64,000 nt of DNA from Halalkalicoccus sp. NIPERK01 (GTDB lineage: Archaea > Halobacteriota > Halobacteria > Halobacteriales > Halalkalicoccaceae). The first letter of the stretch is position 1. Each line of letters opens with the position of its first letter. The notes under the pieces were generated by a model that saw only the letters and a program-made list of their open reading frames with translations, did no database searches and was not told the origin of the DNA. The stretch is from assembly GCF_030287405.1 (NCBI RefSeq), contig NZ_JASVVV010000006.1, positions 1-64,000 of the forward strand, read 5' to 3'. Shown in pieces: positions 9,301 to 16,733 of the stretch. A program made the translations under genes and the position numbers.

Positions 9301-11134
9301 CGATGCAGTCGCCGACGTTCGCGCGGATGAACAGCGGCTCGGGGTTCATCTTCCCCTTCCGGACGAGGTCGGCGTGCTTCTCGAGGACGTAGACAACCCC
9401 TTCAGGATCGTGTTCGCCGGCGTCGTTGTAGACGATGTCGGTGTTGAGGGCGACGATGGTGTACTCGCGCTTGGGCGCGTCTTTGTCGACACACGGGTCG
9501 GCGTACGGCGCGACCGGGAACACCCCGTCGAGGACCTCCTCCTCGGTGGGCGTCGGCTCGCGGTCGTCGGGACGCTCGGGCGGCCTGAAGCCCTGCTCGC
9601 CGGGGATGAACTCGGGGAACCCGACGCCGTCGGGCGGAACGAGGTCGCCGGTGTTCGGCAGGGGCTCGAGGTCCTTCTGTTCCTTGTCGTGGATGCGCAT
9701 GATCCCCCACATCCCCTCGCCGTAGTGCGGGAAGAGGTGACAGTGAAAGAGCGTGTCTCCCGCGCTCCCGTGGACGTACCCGGCACCGACCTCGAACGCC
9801 TCCTCGAACGTCATCTCGGGACGGACCGTGGTCGCACCTTCGACGTCGCCGTGGCCGGCAATGAAGTACGCCTCGTAGGTGGCGCCCAACCCCACCGTCT
9901 GGGCGTCGATCGTGTCCGCGTCGGTCCGCGGCGGGATCTCCTTCCAGCGGTGCTGGTGGAGGTGGTGGACGTGATTTTCCTCGACGGAGGCCCCGACGAT
10001 GGTGAACTTGATCGGGTCGCCCTTGTACGTCTCGTAGACGTTGTCGCCGCCGCCGGGGTCGCCGTTCGTCCACGAGTTGTAGAAGAACTCCTCGAGGTCG
10101 CAGTCGGGACAGCGATCCTCGATGCGGACACCGGTCTGGTCGGAGCGGTAGTTGATCGCGTGGGTCGTCTGCGGGGTGTCGCTGTCCGGGAAGTCGATCT
10201 CGGGTTCGATCCCTTCGGGGGTGTGATAGAAGGTCACGAACTCCCGGTAGCTCGTCTCGAGCACCTCGGGGTCGTGGATGTCCGCGCGCACGCCGCTGTT
10301 CAGTTCACCGCCCGTCTTCGGGTCGGTCCATGTGACGCCCTGCTCGTAGACGACGGCCGCGCCGAACAGCGACCGGCTCAGCAGGTTCGCCCGCTGGGGT
10401 GGCTCGTCGGCGCTGTCGTAGGCCTGGTTGGCGCCGTCGTAGAAGAAGTGCGAGCCCGCGTTGCTCGCGAACCAGCGATAGGTGATCGAGTCACCCGGCG
10501 CAACGGTCGTGTCCTCGTTGAACCCGACCGACATGCCGTCCGAGTCCTGGACGTCGTAGGGCAGGGCGGTCTGGTGGATCGACGCGCGCCGGTCGAGGTC
10601 GTTGTGGAACTCGATCTCGATTATGTCGCCCACGTTCGCGCGGATCGTGAGCGGCTGGATCACCGACGTGTCGACCTTGCTCGGCTTCTTCTTCTCGCGC
10701 TTCTCGTGGCAGTCGCAGTCCTCGTCGTGGTCGTGATCCCCGTCACACTCCCGATGGGCGGGGTGGTCGATGTCGTGAGTGTCCTCGATGTCGTCGAACG
10801 CGCGCCCCGGGATCTCGCCGGAGGCCTTCCGGACGGCTTCCTTGTTCTCCTTTAAGACGTACATCGTGCCGTTTGGCTGGTGGACGCCGAAGGCGTTGTA
10901 GACGATGTCGACCTCGATCGCGTGGACGTCGAAGTGCCGCACCTTGCCGCCCTTCGCCGGTTCGTCGCGCATCGCCTGGCGCAGGTGTTCTTGAGCGGCG
11001 TACCCGCCGCCCATCATGGTCGCGGCCGTCCCGGCACCGATCATGAAGTTCCGCCGCGAGGTGTGCGGTTGCTCGAACGGGTGTTCCTCGGAATCGACAG
11101 GTGGATTCCGTTTTTCTGGTGGGTTGTCGTTCAT
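6323..11134 (-). CDS. giant Tat-exported multicopper oxidase, three cupredoxin repeats, MnxG-like motif order
   Basis: The 1603-aa protein begins with a Tat signal (TSRRNFMIGAG, residues 25-35) and contains three homologous two-cupredoxin repeats starting near residues 65, 555 and 978, plus an Ala/Asp-rich C-terminal domain (about 1390-1603). Copper motifs: H388-x2-H391-x-H393 and H464-C-H466-x3-H470-x4-M475 in repeat 1; H626-x-H628 and H671-x-H673 in repeat 2. The matching positions in the second half of repeat 2 and in repeat 3 are degenerate (865 HDH without Cys; 1067 LHPQ). One type 1 site and one trinuclear centre can therefore be assembled, with motifs in the order 3-4-1-2 instead of 1-2-3-4. 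As I recall, MnxG-type Mn(II) oxidases also show such an order. A His/Asp/Cys-rich insertion occupies residues 127-150. The substrate is unproven; metal oxidation is the leading idea. Confidence 0.85.
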   Translation of the reverse strand: MNDNPPEKRNPPVDSEEHPFEQPHTSRRNFMIGAGTAATMMGGGYAAQEHLRQAMRDEPAKGGKVRHFDVHAIEVDIVYNAFGVHQPNGTMYVLKENKEAVRKASGEIPGRAFDDIEDTHDIDHPAHRECDGDHDHDEDCDCHEKREKKKPSKVDTSVIQPLTIRANVGDIIEIEFHNDLDRRASIHQTALPYDVQDSDGMSVGFNEDTTVAPGDSITYRWFASNAGSHFFYDGANQAYDSADEPPQRANLLSRSLFGAAVVYEQGVTWTDPKTGGELNSGVRADIHDPEVLETSYREFVTFYHTPEGIEPEIDFPDSDTPQTTHAINYRSDQTGVRIEDRCPDCDLEEFFYNSWTNGDPGGGDNVYETYKGDPIKFTIVGASVEENHVHHLHQHRWKEIPPRTDADTIDAQTVGLGATYEAYFIAGHGDVEGATTVRPEMTFEEAFEVGAGYVHGSAGDTLFHCHLFPHYGEGMWGIMRIHDKEQKDLEPLPNTGDLVPPDGVGFPEFIPGEQGFRPPERPDDREPTPTEEEVLDGVFPVAPYADPCVDKDAPKREYTIVALNTDIVYNDAGEHDPEGVVYVLEKHADLVRKGKMNPEPLFIRANVGDCIELTLKNETERSISIHTHFVGFDLLGSDSLATGYNYDQQTPANEERTYRWYADEEGPIFFHDHISGIDDVMHGSFAGLIVEPKGSVWRDPYTGEKIEAGAQAIIEQPDGEDYREQCLHYHDFAQLRDRDGDFITNQIQHNENQGTMAINYRNSPYYNRNDPDPAYVHSSAVHGDPETPVLETYPEDTIKIRLFQGAYEEQHDFFHHMHRFDARNLNPEFSVSQVIGTSEVFTFEMDLAEQEEFEMLHNPDGLPVHDHLFGSAVDDDLWTGMWGMHRVFDAKVDHLQPLPDQGAPDERITKEELREMGHWAGFTDRWKDLGQLWRLVYPEDADREFPADKRFRRNENVGEIPPKAPEPGQPCAKDAPVRTYKVTAFNLDIEFNEYGDHDPHGIVFALDEHVEDIKCGRRPPTPLVLRANEGECIEVELTNDLDEFDEDHDHPQMRIIRDWDRSKRISLHPQQITYDINGSDGATVGFNFDQTIEPGDSITYRWFADELLDNCVLWDMADVRSNRHHGAFGSLVISPAGTEWLSPRTAEPLSDASDGTPAASLPEAMVKMPGNADGGATGAQAGVTDIQPTSDFREFTLSFSTGRYIINREDPDSCVVPVNPDDPEQDPDAPCNQIGDAEDQGFGAINNRAEPFVRRFQRNSDEQHLVYNSEVHGDPATPVLNAFKGDPVAFQVQTSTGKSRGLRFHLSDHQWPRFVGPERNPPGELLSNPPVEGSPTIGVDDRFGVGLGLRLDMLGGAGGLAGSTGDFIYQETLQRRLLEAGLWGIFRVRKEPREFADRCHPLPDRSDQVPIEERPGWIVGRTDMTDSAGEDTVIIVPDSDMGPAGSMALHCFADPLEDASIPDLANPDVQVVLHADEENGRLNATVHQPSDMAPEGVVELLSDTTIEVVSAGISEPVEAVEEGVDADEDPDEVDVDDPLAEPVIPPLDGEQLDGFAGAELMVTTPAIDEPANFGTLIQSVSTDEGTTTLEWSDGSTTTFTNGE

Positions 11135-11488
11135 GCTATCGTTCAGGAAGCCCGTGTGCGAGGATCGATACTGTTATTCAGCGGTTATCCCGCGTAAGCG
11201 GGGGCTACGAGCCGTCGAAACCGGCGAAATCGCCGTGGACGAGCCGCGGGAACCGTCCTTCGGGTTCTCGACACCGTTCGGCTCGGTACACCTGCCAGTA
11301 CGGTCGAATTACTTCCTAGTGGAGAATTAAATGACGATATACTGGCATTGGAGGCGAACGAAGACGGCGATGAGGTCGGAAACGGCGACCTCAGCCTCTG
11401 ACAGACGCCTGCCCCACGGCGGGTGTCCTCCGATTCGGGACGAGAACCTGCTACAGTTATGCCCCCGCGAGTGCGCTAGCCACGAGCC
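11135..11488. other. 354-bp gene-free region with several stem-loops
   Basis: This divergent gap between the multicopper oxidase and the HAD gene has no convincing ORF but several inverted repeats. CCCGC-GTAA-GCGGG (11189-11202) has a GNRA-type loop, CGGCG-AAAT-CGCCG follows closely, and GAGGTCG/CGACCTC (11372-11392) has a 7-nt loop. A longer GAGCCG/CGGCTC pairing encloses a CCTTCGGG (UUCG-loop) hairpin around 11230-11282. It must also contain promoters for both flanking genes. A structured RNA or a degraded mobile-element end are both possible. Confidence 0.4.
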
Positions 11489-12199
11489 ATGACGACGATC
11501 GCCACGGACACGATCCGCGAGGAGGCGACGGTGCTCGCGTTCGACCTCTGGGACACGCTGCTGGACCGCGAGTCGACGCTCGTCCCCGCGCTCGGGGACC
11601 TGCTCGACTCCCACGGGAGCGACTACGACCCCGAGATCCTCCTGCGGCGGTACCTGGCGATGCACTTCCGGGACTCGATGATCGACTCGCTGATCCCCGG
11701 CCCCCACACCCCGTTCAAGGAGATCAGCCGGCGCGCGCTCGCCTACCGCCTCGAGCAGCTCGGATTGGACGTGCCCGACGACGACGTTCGAGACGTCATC
11801 CGGCGGTGGAAGGACCTCCGGCCGTACCCCGACGTCGACGACGCGCTGGCGCGCCTCGGCGAGGACTATTGCTTAGTAGGGCTCTCCAACGGGGACCCCG
11901 ACATGCTCGAGGCGGTCCGCCCGAACTTCGAGAGCGAGTTGGACGGGGTGATCTCGGTCGCGGAGGCCGGCGCGTACAAACCCCACCGGGCGTCGTACGA
12001 CCTGTGTTGCGAGCGCTTCGACGTCGCCCCCCACGAGGTGGTGTTCGTGACGGCCCACACGTTCGACCTGGTGGGCGCGAAGGCGGTCGGCATGCGCGGG
12101 GCCTTTCTCAACCGCCACGACAACCCCTTCGGCGGCTGGATCCACCAGCCCGATGTGATCGTCGAGGACGCGGGGACGCTGGCCGACGCGCTGTGCTGA
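11489..12199 (+). CDS. HAD-superfamily hydrolase, haloacid dehalogenase type II-like
   Basis: The 236-aa protein has the HAD motifs in order: motif I FDLWDTLLD with the nucleophile D19 and D22, motif II in GLSNG (about residue 131), a Lys in YKPH (motif III) and a motif IV-like region VTAHTFDLVGAKAVGM. The Trp in motif I, the SNG motif and the helical cap (about 35-105) resemble L-2-haloacid dehalogenases and related phosphatases. It is cytoplasmic. The substrate cannot be read from the sequence. The gene is divergent from the multicopper oxidase and followed after about 70 bp by a lipoprotein gene. Confidence 0.8.
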   Translation: MTTIATDTIREEATVLAFDLWDTLLDRESTLVPALGDLLDSHGSDYDPEILLRRYLAMHFRDSMIDSLIPGPHTPFKEISRRALAYRLEQLGLDVPDDDVRDVIRRWKDLRPYPDVDDALARLGEDYCLVGLSNGDPDMLEAVRPNFESELDGVISVAEAGAYKPHRASYDLCCERFDVAPHEVVFVTAHTFDLVGAKAVGMRGAFLNRHDNPFGGWIHQPDVIVEDAGTLADALC

Positions 12200-12272
12200 G
12201 CGGTCGACGGCGATGCGAAGGGGCTACGTAGGTCCGGCCACTCCACCCGACATCGACGGAGAGGGTCGGGAA

Positions 12273-13553
12273 ATGGACGAACGGGACACGGACGGAAGCG
12301 CCATCGGCCGGAGACGCGTCCTCGTGGGGACGGCGCTGGCTTGTGGACTGGCCGGCTGTACGGACCGCGGGGGCGACGGCGGTGACGGCGAGAGCGACGA
12401 GGGAGGCGAGAGCGACCCGCGGCCCCCGATGGCCGTGATCGAGGCGTCGGTCAGCGCGACGACGGTGACCACCGACGAGACCCTCGAGGTGTCGGCGACG
12501 ATCGAGAACCGGGGCGACCGGGAGGGGACCTTCCACGCGGAACTCCGGATGGACGACGTGATCGTCGACACCGAGGCGGTGACGGTCGCTCCCGGAGCGG
12601 AGGAGCGGGTGACGTTCTCGGGGAAGTTCGCCGACGCCGGCGAGTACGCGGTGAGCGTCAACGGCGAACCCGCGGGGACCGTCGTCGTCGAACTCCCGCC
12701 CCCCGAGTTCGAGGTACGGGAGACCGCGGTCGACCGGACGACCGTCCCCATCGGCGAGGGGATCGAGGTGACGGCGACGGTCGCGAACGTCGGCGGGCGG
12801 GCGGGGACGTTCACCGCCGAACTCCGGGTCGACGGCCTGAGCGTCGCGACCCGCGAGGTTCGAATCGAGGCCGGAACCGAGGAGAGCGTGACGCTCGCCC
12901 ACGAGTTCACCGGCCCCGGCGAGTACGAGGTGGGCCTCAACGAGGTGGCGGTCGGGACCGTCCGGGTCGCCCCGCCCGCGGCGTTCGAGGTCACGGCCAC
13001 CGCGGTCGACCGGCGGCTGATCGCGGTCGGCGAGCGCGTCGAGGTGACGGCGACCGTGACGAACGTCGGCAACCTCGAAGGGAGGGACGCCATCGAACTC
13101 GAACGCGACGGGGAGGTGATCGAACGCCGCGAGGAGACGCTCGCGCCGACGGAGACGGTGACGGTACACTTCCCGGTCGGCTTCGCGGAACCGGGTGCCT
13201 ACGAACTGAGCGTCAACGGGGTCGGCGTCGAGACGGTGTACGTCCGGGAGTGTTCGATCGCCGTCTCCGAGACGGTCACGGTCGAGAGCCGCTCGGCAAA
13301 GACCTACGAGTTCGACCTGAAGGAGAACGTCGACGTCGCGATCGCGGCGACCACGCGCGAGGGCGTCGATCCGACCCTCACGGTCGTCGGTCCGTCGGGC
13401 GACCCGCTGATCGAGGGGACGACCGACAGCGCCGTCCGGGGGACGGTCACGACCCGAGAGGCGGGCCGCCACGAGGTCCGACTCGACAACGACGCCTTCC
13501 TCCCGTGGCAGTCCGGGACGTGGGCCGTCGAGATCGAGATCTGCACGTGGTGA
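12273..13553 (+). CDS. exported lipoprotein with three CARDB-like repeats
   Basis: From the ATG at 12273 (426 aa) the N-terminus has a twin-Arg stretch (IGRRRVLVG) and the lipobox LAGC, so it is predicted to be Tat-exported and lipid-anchored. An acidic Gly/Asp/Glu linker follows, then three repeated beta-sandwich modules of about 80-85 residues sharing the pattern VEVTATVxNxGxxxGTF ... GEYxVxxN, as in CARDB adhesion-type domains. A final beta domain (about 330-426) contains a KTYEFDL segment. It probably sits on the cell surface as a binding or spacer protein. An earlier in-frame ATG at 12213 would place 20 charged residues before the signal and is less likely. Confidence 0.75.
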   Translation: MDERDTDGSAIGRRRVLVGTALACGLAGCTDRGGDGGDGESDEGGESDPRPPMAVIEASVSATTVTTDETLEVSATIENRGDREGTFHAELRMDDVIVDTEAVTVAPGAEERVTFSGKFADAGEYAVSVNGEPAGTVVVELPPPEFEVRETAVDRTTVPIGEGIEVTATVANVGGRAGTFTAELRVDGLSVATREVRIEAGTEESVTLAHEFTGPGEYEVGLNEVAVGTVRVAPPAAFEVTATAVDRRLIAVGERVEVTATVTNVGNLEGRDAIELERDGEVIERREETLAPTETVTVHFPVGFAEPGAYELSVNGVGVETVYVRECSIAVSETVTVESRSAKTYEFDLKENVDVAIAATTREGVDPTLTVVGPSGDPLIEGTTDSAVRGTVTTREAGRHEVRLDNDAFLPWQSGTWAVEIEICTW

Positions 13554-13610
13554 GCGACGGGTTTCCATGGCATGGTCCACGTTTTACCCGTTCGCGCCCT
13601 ACGGATCGCG

Positions 13611-13946
13611 ATGGAAGATCCGATACGAACGCTCGCCGACGTCGAGCCACGCGACCGCGTTCGGGTGACGCTCCTGAACGGCGAGCAACTCGAGGGGAGG
13701 GCCGGGCCGGTCGAGTTCGAACCCCAACGGCGGGTGCGGATCGAACTCCGGAGCGGGGACGTCGATCACGCGATCCGGTACGAGATCGGAGCCGAGTACC
13801 GAACCGACGACTGGGAGACGCCCGCCGCCCGGCGATACGACGTCGAACACGAGGAGGGGGAGTGGGTCGCGATGGGGGACGTACGGGAGGCGGCGATCCT
13901 CGAACGCTCCTCGGACCGGGAGGATCGATCGGGTGAACGGCTGTAG
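13611..13946 (+). CDS. small conserved-looking haloarchaeal protein, unknown function (111 aa)
   Basis: The product starts MEDPIRTLADVEPRDRVRVTL and continues with alternating strands (LNGEQLEGRAGPVEFEPQ, RVRIELRSGD), compatible with a small beta-barrel such as an SH3- or Sm-like fold, then a helical acidic tail. No catalytic motif or signal is visible. An in-frame ATG 39 bp upstream gives a hydrophobic extension without typical codon bias, so I start at 13611. It is convergent with the TFB gene. Confidence 0.55.
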   Translation: MEDPIRTLADVEPRDRVRVTLLNGEQLEGRAGPVEFEPQRRVRIELRSGDVDHAIRYEIGAEYRTDDWETPAARRYDVEHEEGEWVAMGDVREAAILERSSDREDRSGERL

Positions 13947-13992
13947 GAGGCGTGGGGGCGGTAGGCAGGAGCCGATGTGATCCCGTATTCGG

Positions 13993-14952
13993 TTACTCGA
14001 TGTTCATCGCCTCGATCTGTTCTTGATACCGGTTCCGGATGGTGACTTCCGTCACCTGCGCGACGTCCGCGACCTCGCGCTGGGTCTTCTTCTCGTTGCA
14101 CAGCAGCGACGCGGCGTAAATGGCCGCCGCCGCATAGCCCGTGGGTGATTTGCCCGAGAGCAGGCCCTCCTCGGCGGTCGTGTCGATGATCTCGTTGGTC
14201 TTGGCCTGCACCTCCTCGTTCAGCCCCAGTTCGGAGCAGAATCGAGGAACGTACTTCTTGGGGTCGACCGGGCGCATCTCGAGGCCGAGTTCCTGGGAGA
14301 CGTACCGGTAGGTCCGGCCGATCTCCTTTCGCTCGACCCGCGAGACCTCGGCGACCTCCGAGAGGCTCCGCGGGATGCCCTCCTGGCGGCAGGCGGCGTA
14401 GAGACAGCCGGTCGCGACGCCCTCGATCGAGCGCCCGCGGATGAGGTCCTCCTTGAGCGCACGCCGGTAGATCACCGAGGCGACCTCTCGGACCGAGCGG
14501 GGAACACCGAGCGCCGAGGCCATGCGGTCGATCTCGCTGAGCGCGAACTGGAGGTTGCGCTCGCCGGCGTCCTTCGTCCGGATGCGCTCCTGCCACTTGC
14601 GCAGGCGGTGCATCTGGCTGCGCTTCTTCGAGGAGATGGATCGACCGTAGGCGTCCTTGTCCTTCCAGTCGATCTGGGTGGTGAGCCCCTTGTCGTGCAT
14701 CGTCTGGGTGGTCGGCGCGCCCACCCGGGATTTGCTCTGGCGTTCCGAGTGGTTGAACGCCCGCCACTCGGGTCCCCGATCGATGTTCGACTTCTCGACG
14801 ATCAGGCCACAGTCCTCGCAGACGAGTTCGCCCTGATCGGAACTCTTGACGAGGTCTTCCGATCCGCATTCCGCACACGCCCGCTCGTTCGATTGCCGCG
14901 TCGATCGTTCCGATTCGGTCTCGCGTTCGGACTGGCGGATCGTGTTTTTCAC
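13993..14952 (-). CDS. tfb: transcription initiation factor IIB (TFB)
   Basis: The 319-aa protein has an N-terminal zinc ribbon (C26-x2-C29 and C45-x2-C48), a conserved B-finger/linker ([20 protein letters not shown]), then two cyclin-like repeats (about 125-205 and 220-300) including [17 protein letters not shown] and [17 protein letters not shown], and an HTH in the second repeat ([20 protein letters not shown]). TFB binds the BRE/TBP-promoter complex and recruits RNA polymerase. Haloarchaea carry several TFB paralogues; which one this is cannot be decided from sequence alone. The AT-rich tract just upstream of the ATG (14953-14970) is the likely promoter. Confidence 0.95.
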   Translation of the reverse strand: MKNTIRQSERETESERSTRQSNERACAECGSEDLVKSSDQGELVCEDCGLIVEKSNIDRGPEWRAFNHSERQSKSRVGAPTTQTMHDKGLTTQIDWKDKDAYGRSISSKKRSQMHRLRKWQERIRTKDAGERNLQFALSEIDRMASALGVPRSVREVASVIYRRALKEDLIRGRSIEGVATGCLYAACRQEGIPRSLSEVAEVSRVERKEIGRTYRYVSQELGLEMRPVDPKKYVPRFCSELGLNEEVQAKTNEIIDTTAEEGLLSGKSPTGYAAAAIYAASLLCNEKKTQREVADVAQVTEVTIRNRYQEQIEAMNIE

Positions 14953-15044
14953 TATAGTTTGATATAAGCGTGCAGACGCTTAACCCCTCGCCTCCCGGAC
15001 CAACCGGTCTTTCGGGACCGGTGATCGCCCTCGGGATGCGGTCG

Positions 15045-15422
15045 TCAGTAGAAGACGCCCCGGTCGTTTCGCTTGAGCCGCGGGGGTTTGAGGTGGGTGA
15101 GGGCGTCGGCGGCGATGGCGCGGCGGACGCGGTCGGCGAACGGCTCTCGGTCGTCGAGACACGCCAGATCCGACCCCGGATCGAACTCGATCGTCTCACA
15201 ACGGGATAGCGCCGGGAGGTCCCGTCGCCGGAGTGCGCGTTCCGCGGCCTCGGGTCCGCTCCCGACGCGCGGGCCGACGTACTCGGCGATCTCCGCGACC
15301 GTCGCGGGGTAGGTACACGCCCGCAGGTAGCGCAGCGCGTACCACCGGCGATCGTTCTCGCGCGACCCGACCGGCGTTCCGCTCGAACCGACCTCTCGCA
15401 CAGGCGTCGTCATGTGATCCAT
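15045..15422 (-). CDS. small winged-helix-like (ArsR-like) protein
   Basis: The 125-aa frame contains RRWYALRYLRACTYPATVAEIAEYVG, which reads as helix 1 plus the start of a helix-turn-helix of the winged-helix type seen in small haloarchaeal regulators, followed by a charged helical region and a basic C-terminus (HLKPPRLKRNDRGVFY). The ATG at 15422 (MDHM) or at 15413 could be used. It probably regulates transcription, but no operator or target is evident. A copy of the 113-nt element (15525-15637) ends about 100 bp upstream. Confidence 0.55.
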   Translation of the reverse strand: MDHMTTPVREVGSSGTPVGSRENDRRWYALRYLRACTYPATVAEIAEYVGPRVGSGPEAAERALRRRDLPALSRCETIEFDPGSDLACLDDREPFADRVRRAIAADALTHLKPPRLKRNDRGVFY

Positions 15423-15524
15423 CGATGGACGCCCACCTATACGGAAACCGACCCCCATCTGTGCAGGGGTATTAAGTAGCGTCGGGAATCGACCGGCGGT
15501 GACTGCCACGGCCAACCCGCGGTT

Positions 15525-15637
15525 CGTACCGTCGGTCAGACCTCCGTGAATCGATCGCCGACGGGACGGGACCCACTCGCGCCGTGGCCCGTGACTGCAG
15601 GCACACGCCGGTGAACGGCCCATGACCGACGGTATCA
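15525..15637 (-). repeat. 113-nt stop-codon-linked element, copy A
   Basis: Read on the minus strand it begins TGATACCGTCGGTCA and ends TGACCGACGGTACG, so the ends are inverted repeats. The opening TGA (15635-15637) is the stop codon of the membrane protein gene at 15635-16135. Alignment to copies B and C needs no gaps; positions 81-113 are the best conserved (CGATTCACGG then TGACCGACGGTA). The interior is palindrome-poor. No target-site duplication is visible at the ends. Confidence 0.8.
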
Positions 15638-16135
15638 GGACCCTCGACCCGCCCGGAGTCGCCGCGTCCGAACCCAGACGAGCGCCGCGAGCGCGCCCGC
15701 CACGAGCGCGGGCCACCGGTCTGTACTGAGATACAGCCCCGGCGTCGGCGGGTGATACGCCGTCAGCGGCCAGAGGAGCGCGTAGGAGCGACCCGACGGG
15801 TTGACCAACAGCGCGTCGAGCAGGAGGTGCGAGGCCGCACCGAGCGCCAGAAGCGAGGCGACGCGCGTTCGGTGTTTCCGTGGAACGAGCACCGCCCCGA
15901 TCAGCACGGAGACGAGCGACCCGCCGAGGGTGTGCAGGGCGAACCAGTCGAACGGGATCCCGATGACGGATTCGACGCGGTGGCTGGGCAGCAGTAGTTC
16001 GATTTTCGTCATGTCGGGGATCATCGCGCCCATCATCGCCACCGTCACGTACGCGGGGGTGAGCCACTCGACGCGCCACGACGCGACCGTGACCACGACA
16101 TACATCACGAGCGCGTGGGTGAGCAGGTCAGGCAT
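15635..16135 (-). CDS. YdjM/DUF457-like membrane protein, putative metal-dependent hydrolase
   Basis: The 166-aa protein has several membrane helices and the family's scattered polar motifs: an N-terminal DLLTHALV, IPDMTKIE (about 40-47), LHTLGGSL (about 67-74) and SHLLLDALLV (about 102-111). The conserved His and Asp residues give the family its 'membrane-bound metal-dependent hydrolase' label, although activity has rarely been shown. The start codon overlaps the end of the upstream gene by 8 bp, so the two are translationally coupled. The stop codon TGA is provided by repeat element copy A, and the last helix (WPALVAGALAALVWV) ends 12 residues before it. Confidence 0.75.
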   Translation of the reverse strand: MPDLLTHALVMYVVVTVASWRVEWLTPAYVTVAMMGAMIPDMTKIELLLPSHRVESVIGIPFDWFALHTLGGSLVSVLIGAVLVPRKHRTRVASLLALGAASHLLLDALLVNPSGRSYALLWPLTAYHPPTPGLYLSTDRWPALVAGALAALVWVRTRRLRAGRGS

Positions 16136-16607
16136 CGGTGCCCTCCCGCGGCACGAACTGCAGCGTCGAGCGCTCGAAGCGCCACCCGCGTAGGAACCGG
16201 GCGAGCACCCAGACGCCCGCGACGAAGGAGACCGCCCACGCGTAGTAGGTCTCCCACGGCGAGACGAGGACCGTCTCGTTGGCCACCACGACCCCGCCGG
16301 GGCGAGCCGTCCCGAAGACCCGGAGCTCCTGACCGACCGCGACCGACCCGTCGACGGTTCTGACCGTGAGCACCGGCGGGCGGTCGGTCCCGTCGTCGAC
16401 CTCGATGGCGACCGGATCGGTCCCGACGACGGTGCCGCTCACCTCGACCGACTCGCCGTGATACGCGGGGAAATCCGCGGCCACCTCGACCCCGTCGGGG
16501 TAGTGGCCGTTCGAGAGGTCGGGCGCCATCGTTCCCGCACCGACCACCAACCCGGCCAGCGCGCACGCCAGCACACAGAGCGCGAGAAAACGGGGTTCAG
16601 CGATCAT
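16128..16607 (-). CDS. membrane protein with extracytoplasmic beta domain, unknown function
   Basis: The 159-aa protein has an N-terminal helix (about 7-25), an extracytoplasmic beta-rich region (about 45-115, VEVSGTVVGTDPVAIEVDDG then VGQELRVFGTAR) resembling an OB-fold, and a second helix (about 118-142) followed by a short cytoplasmic tail. The OB-like strands could bind nucleic acid, sugar or metal ligands, but no signature decides. It overlaps the downstream YdjM-like gene by 8 bp, indicating a two-gene operon. Confidence 0.6.
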   Translation of the reverse strand: MIAEPRFLALCVLACALAGLVVGAGTMAPDLSNGHYPDGVEVAADFPAYHGESVEVSGTVVGTDPVAIEVDDGTDRPPVLTVRTVDGSVAVGQELRVFGTARPGGVVVANETVLVSPWETYYAWAVSFVAGVWVLARFLRGWRFERSTLQFVPREGTDA

Positions 16608-16733
16608 CGGTCGCCCTCCGGTCGCGGGCGGTTAATACGTTCCTCATCGCGGTGGGTCCCCTCGGCGTCGGCAGGCTATCGGAGGGGTGGTGAAAACGGG
16701 GCTGGAGGGACGGGGCACGCCCGAGCGGTCGCC

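Noticed and set aside
6935-10855. A 1306-codon open frame on the plus strand opposite the giant multicopper oxidase
   Set aside because: It mirrors the oxidase gene in the complementary frame, as GC-rich codon bias often produces. It has no recognisable domain, while the minus strand encodes clear copper motifs.
11190-11330. Possible TnpB C-terminal tail (RKRGLRAVETGEI) in the gap before the HAD gene
   Set aside because: Only a vague likeness to haloarchaeal TnpB tails; the zinc and catalytic parts are absent and the frame is short.
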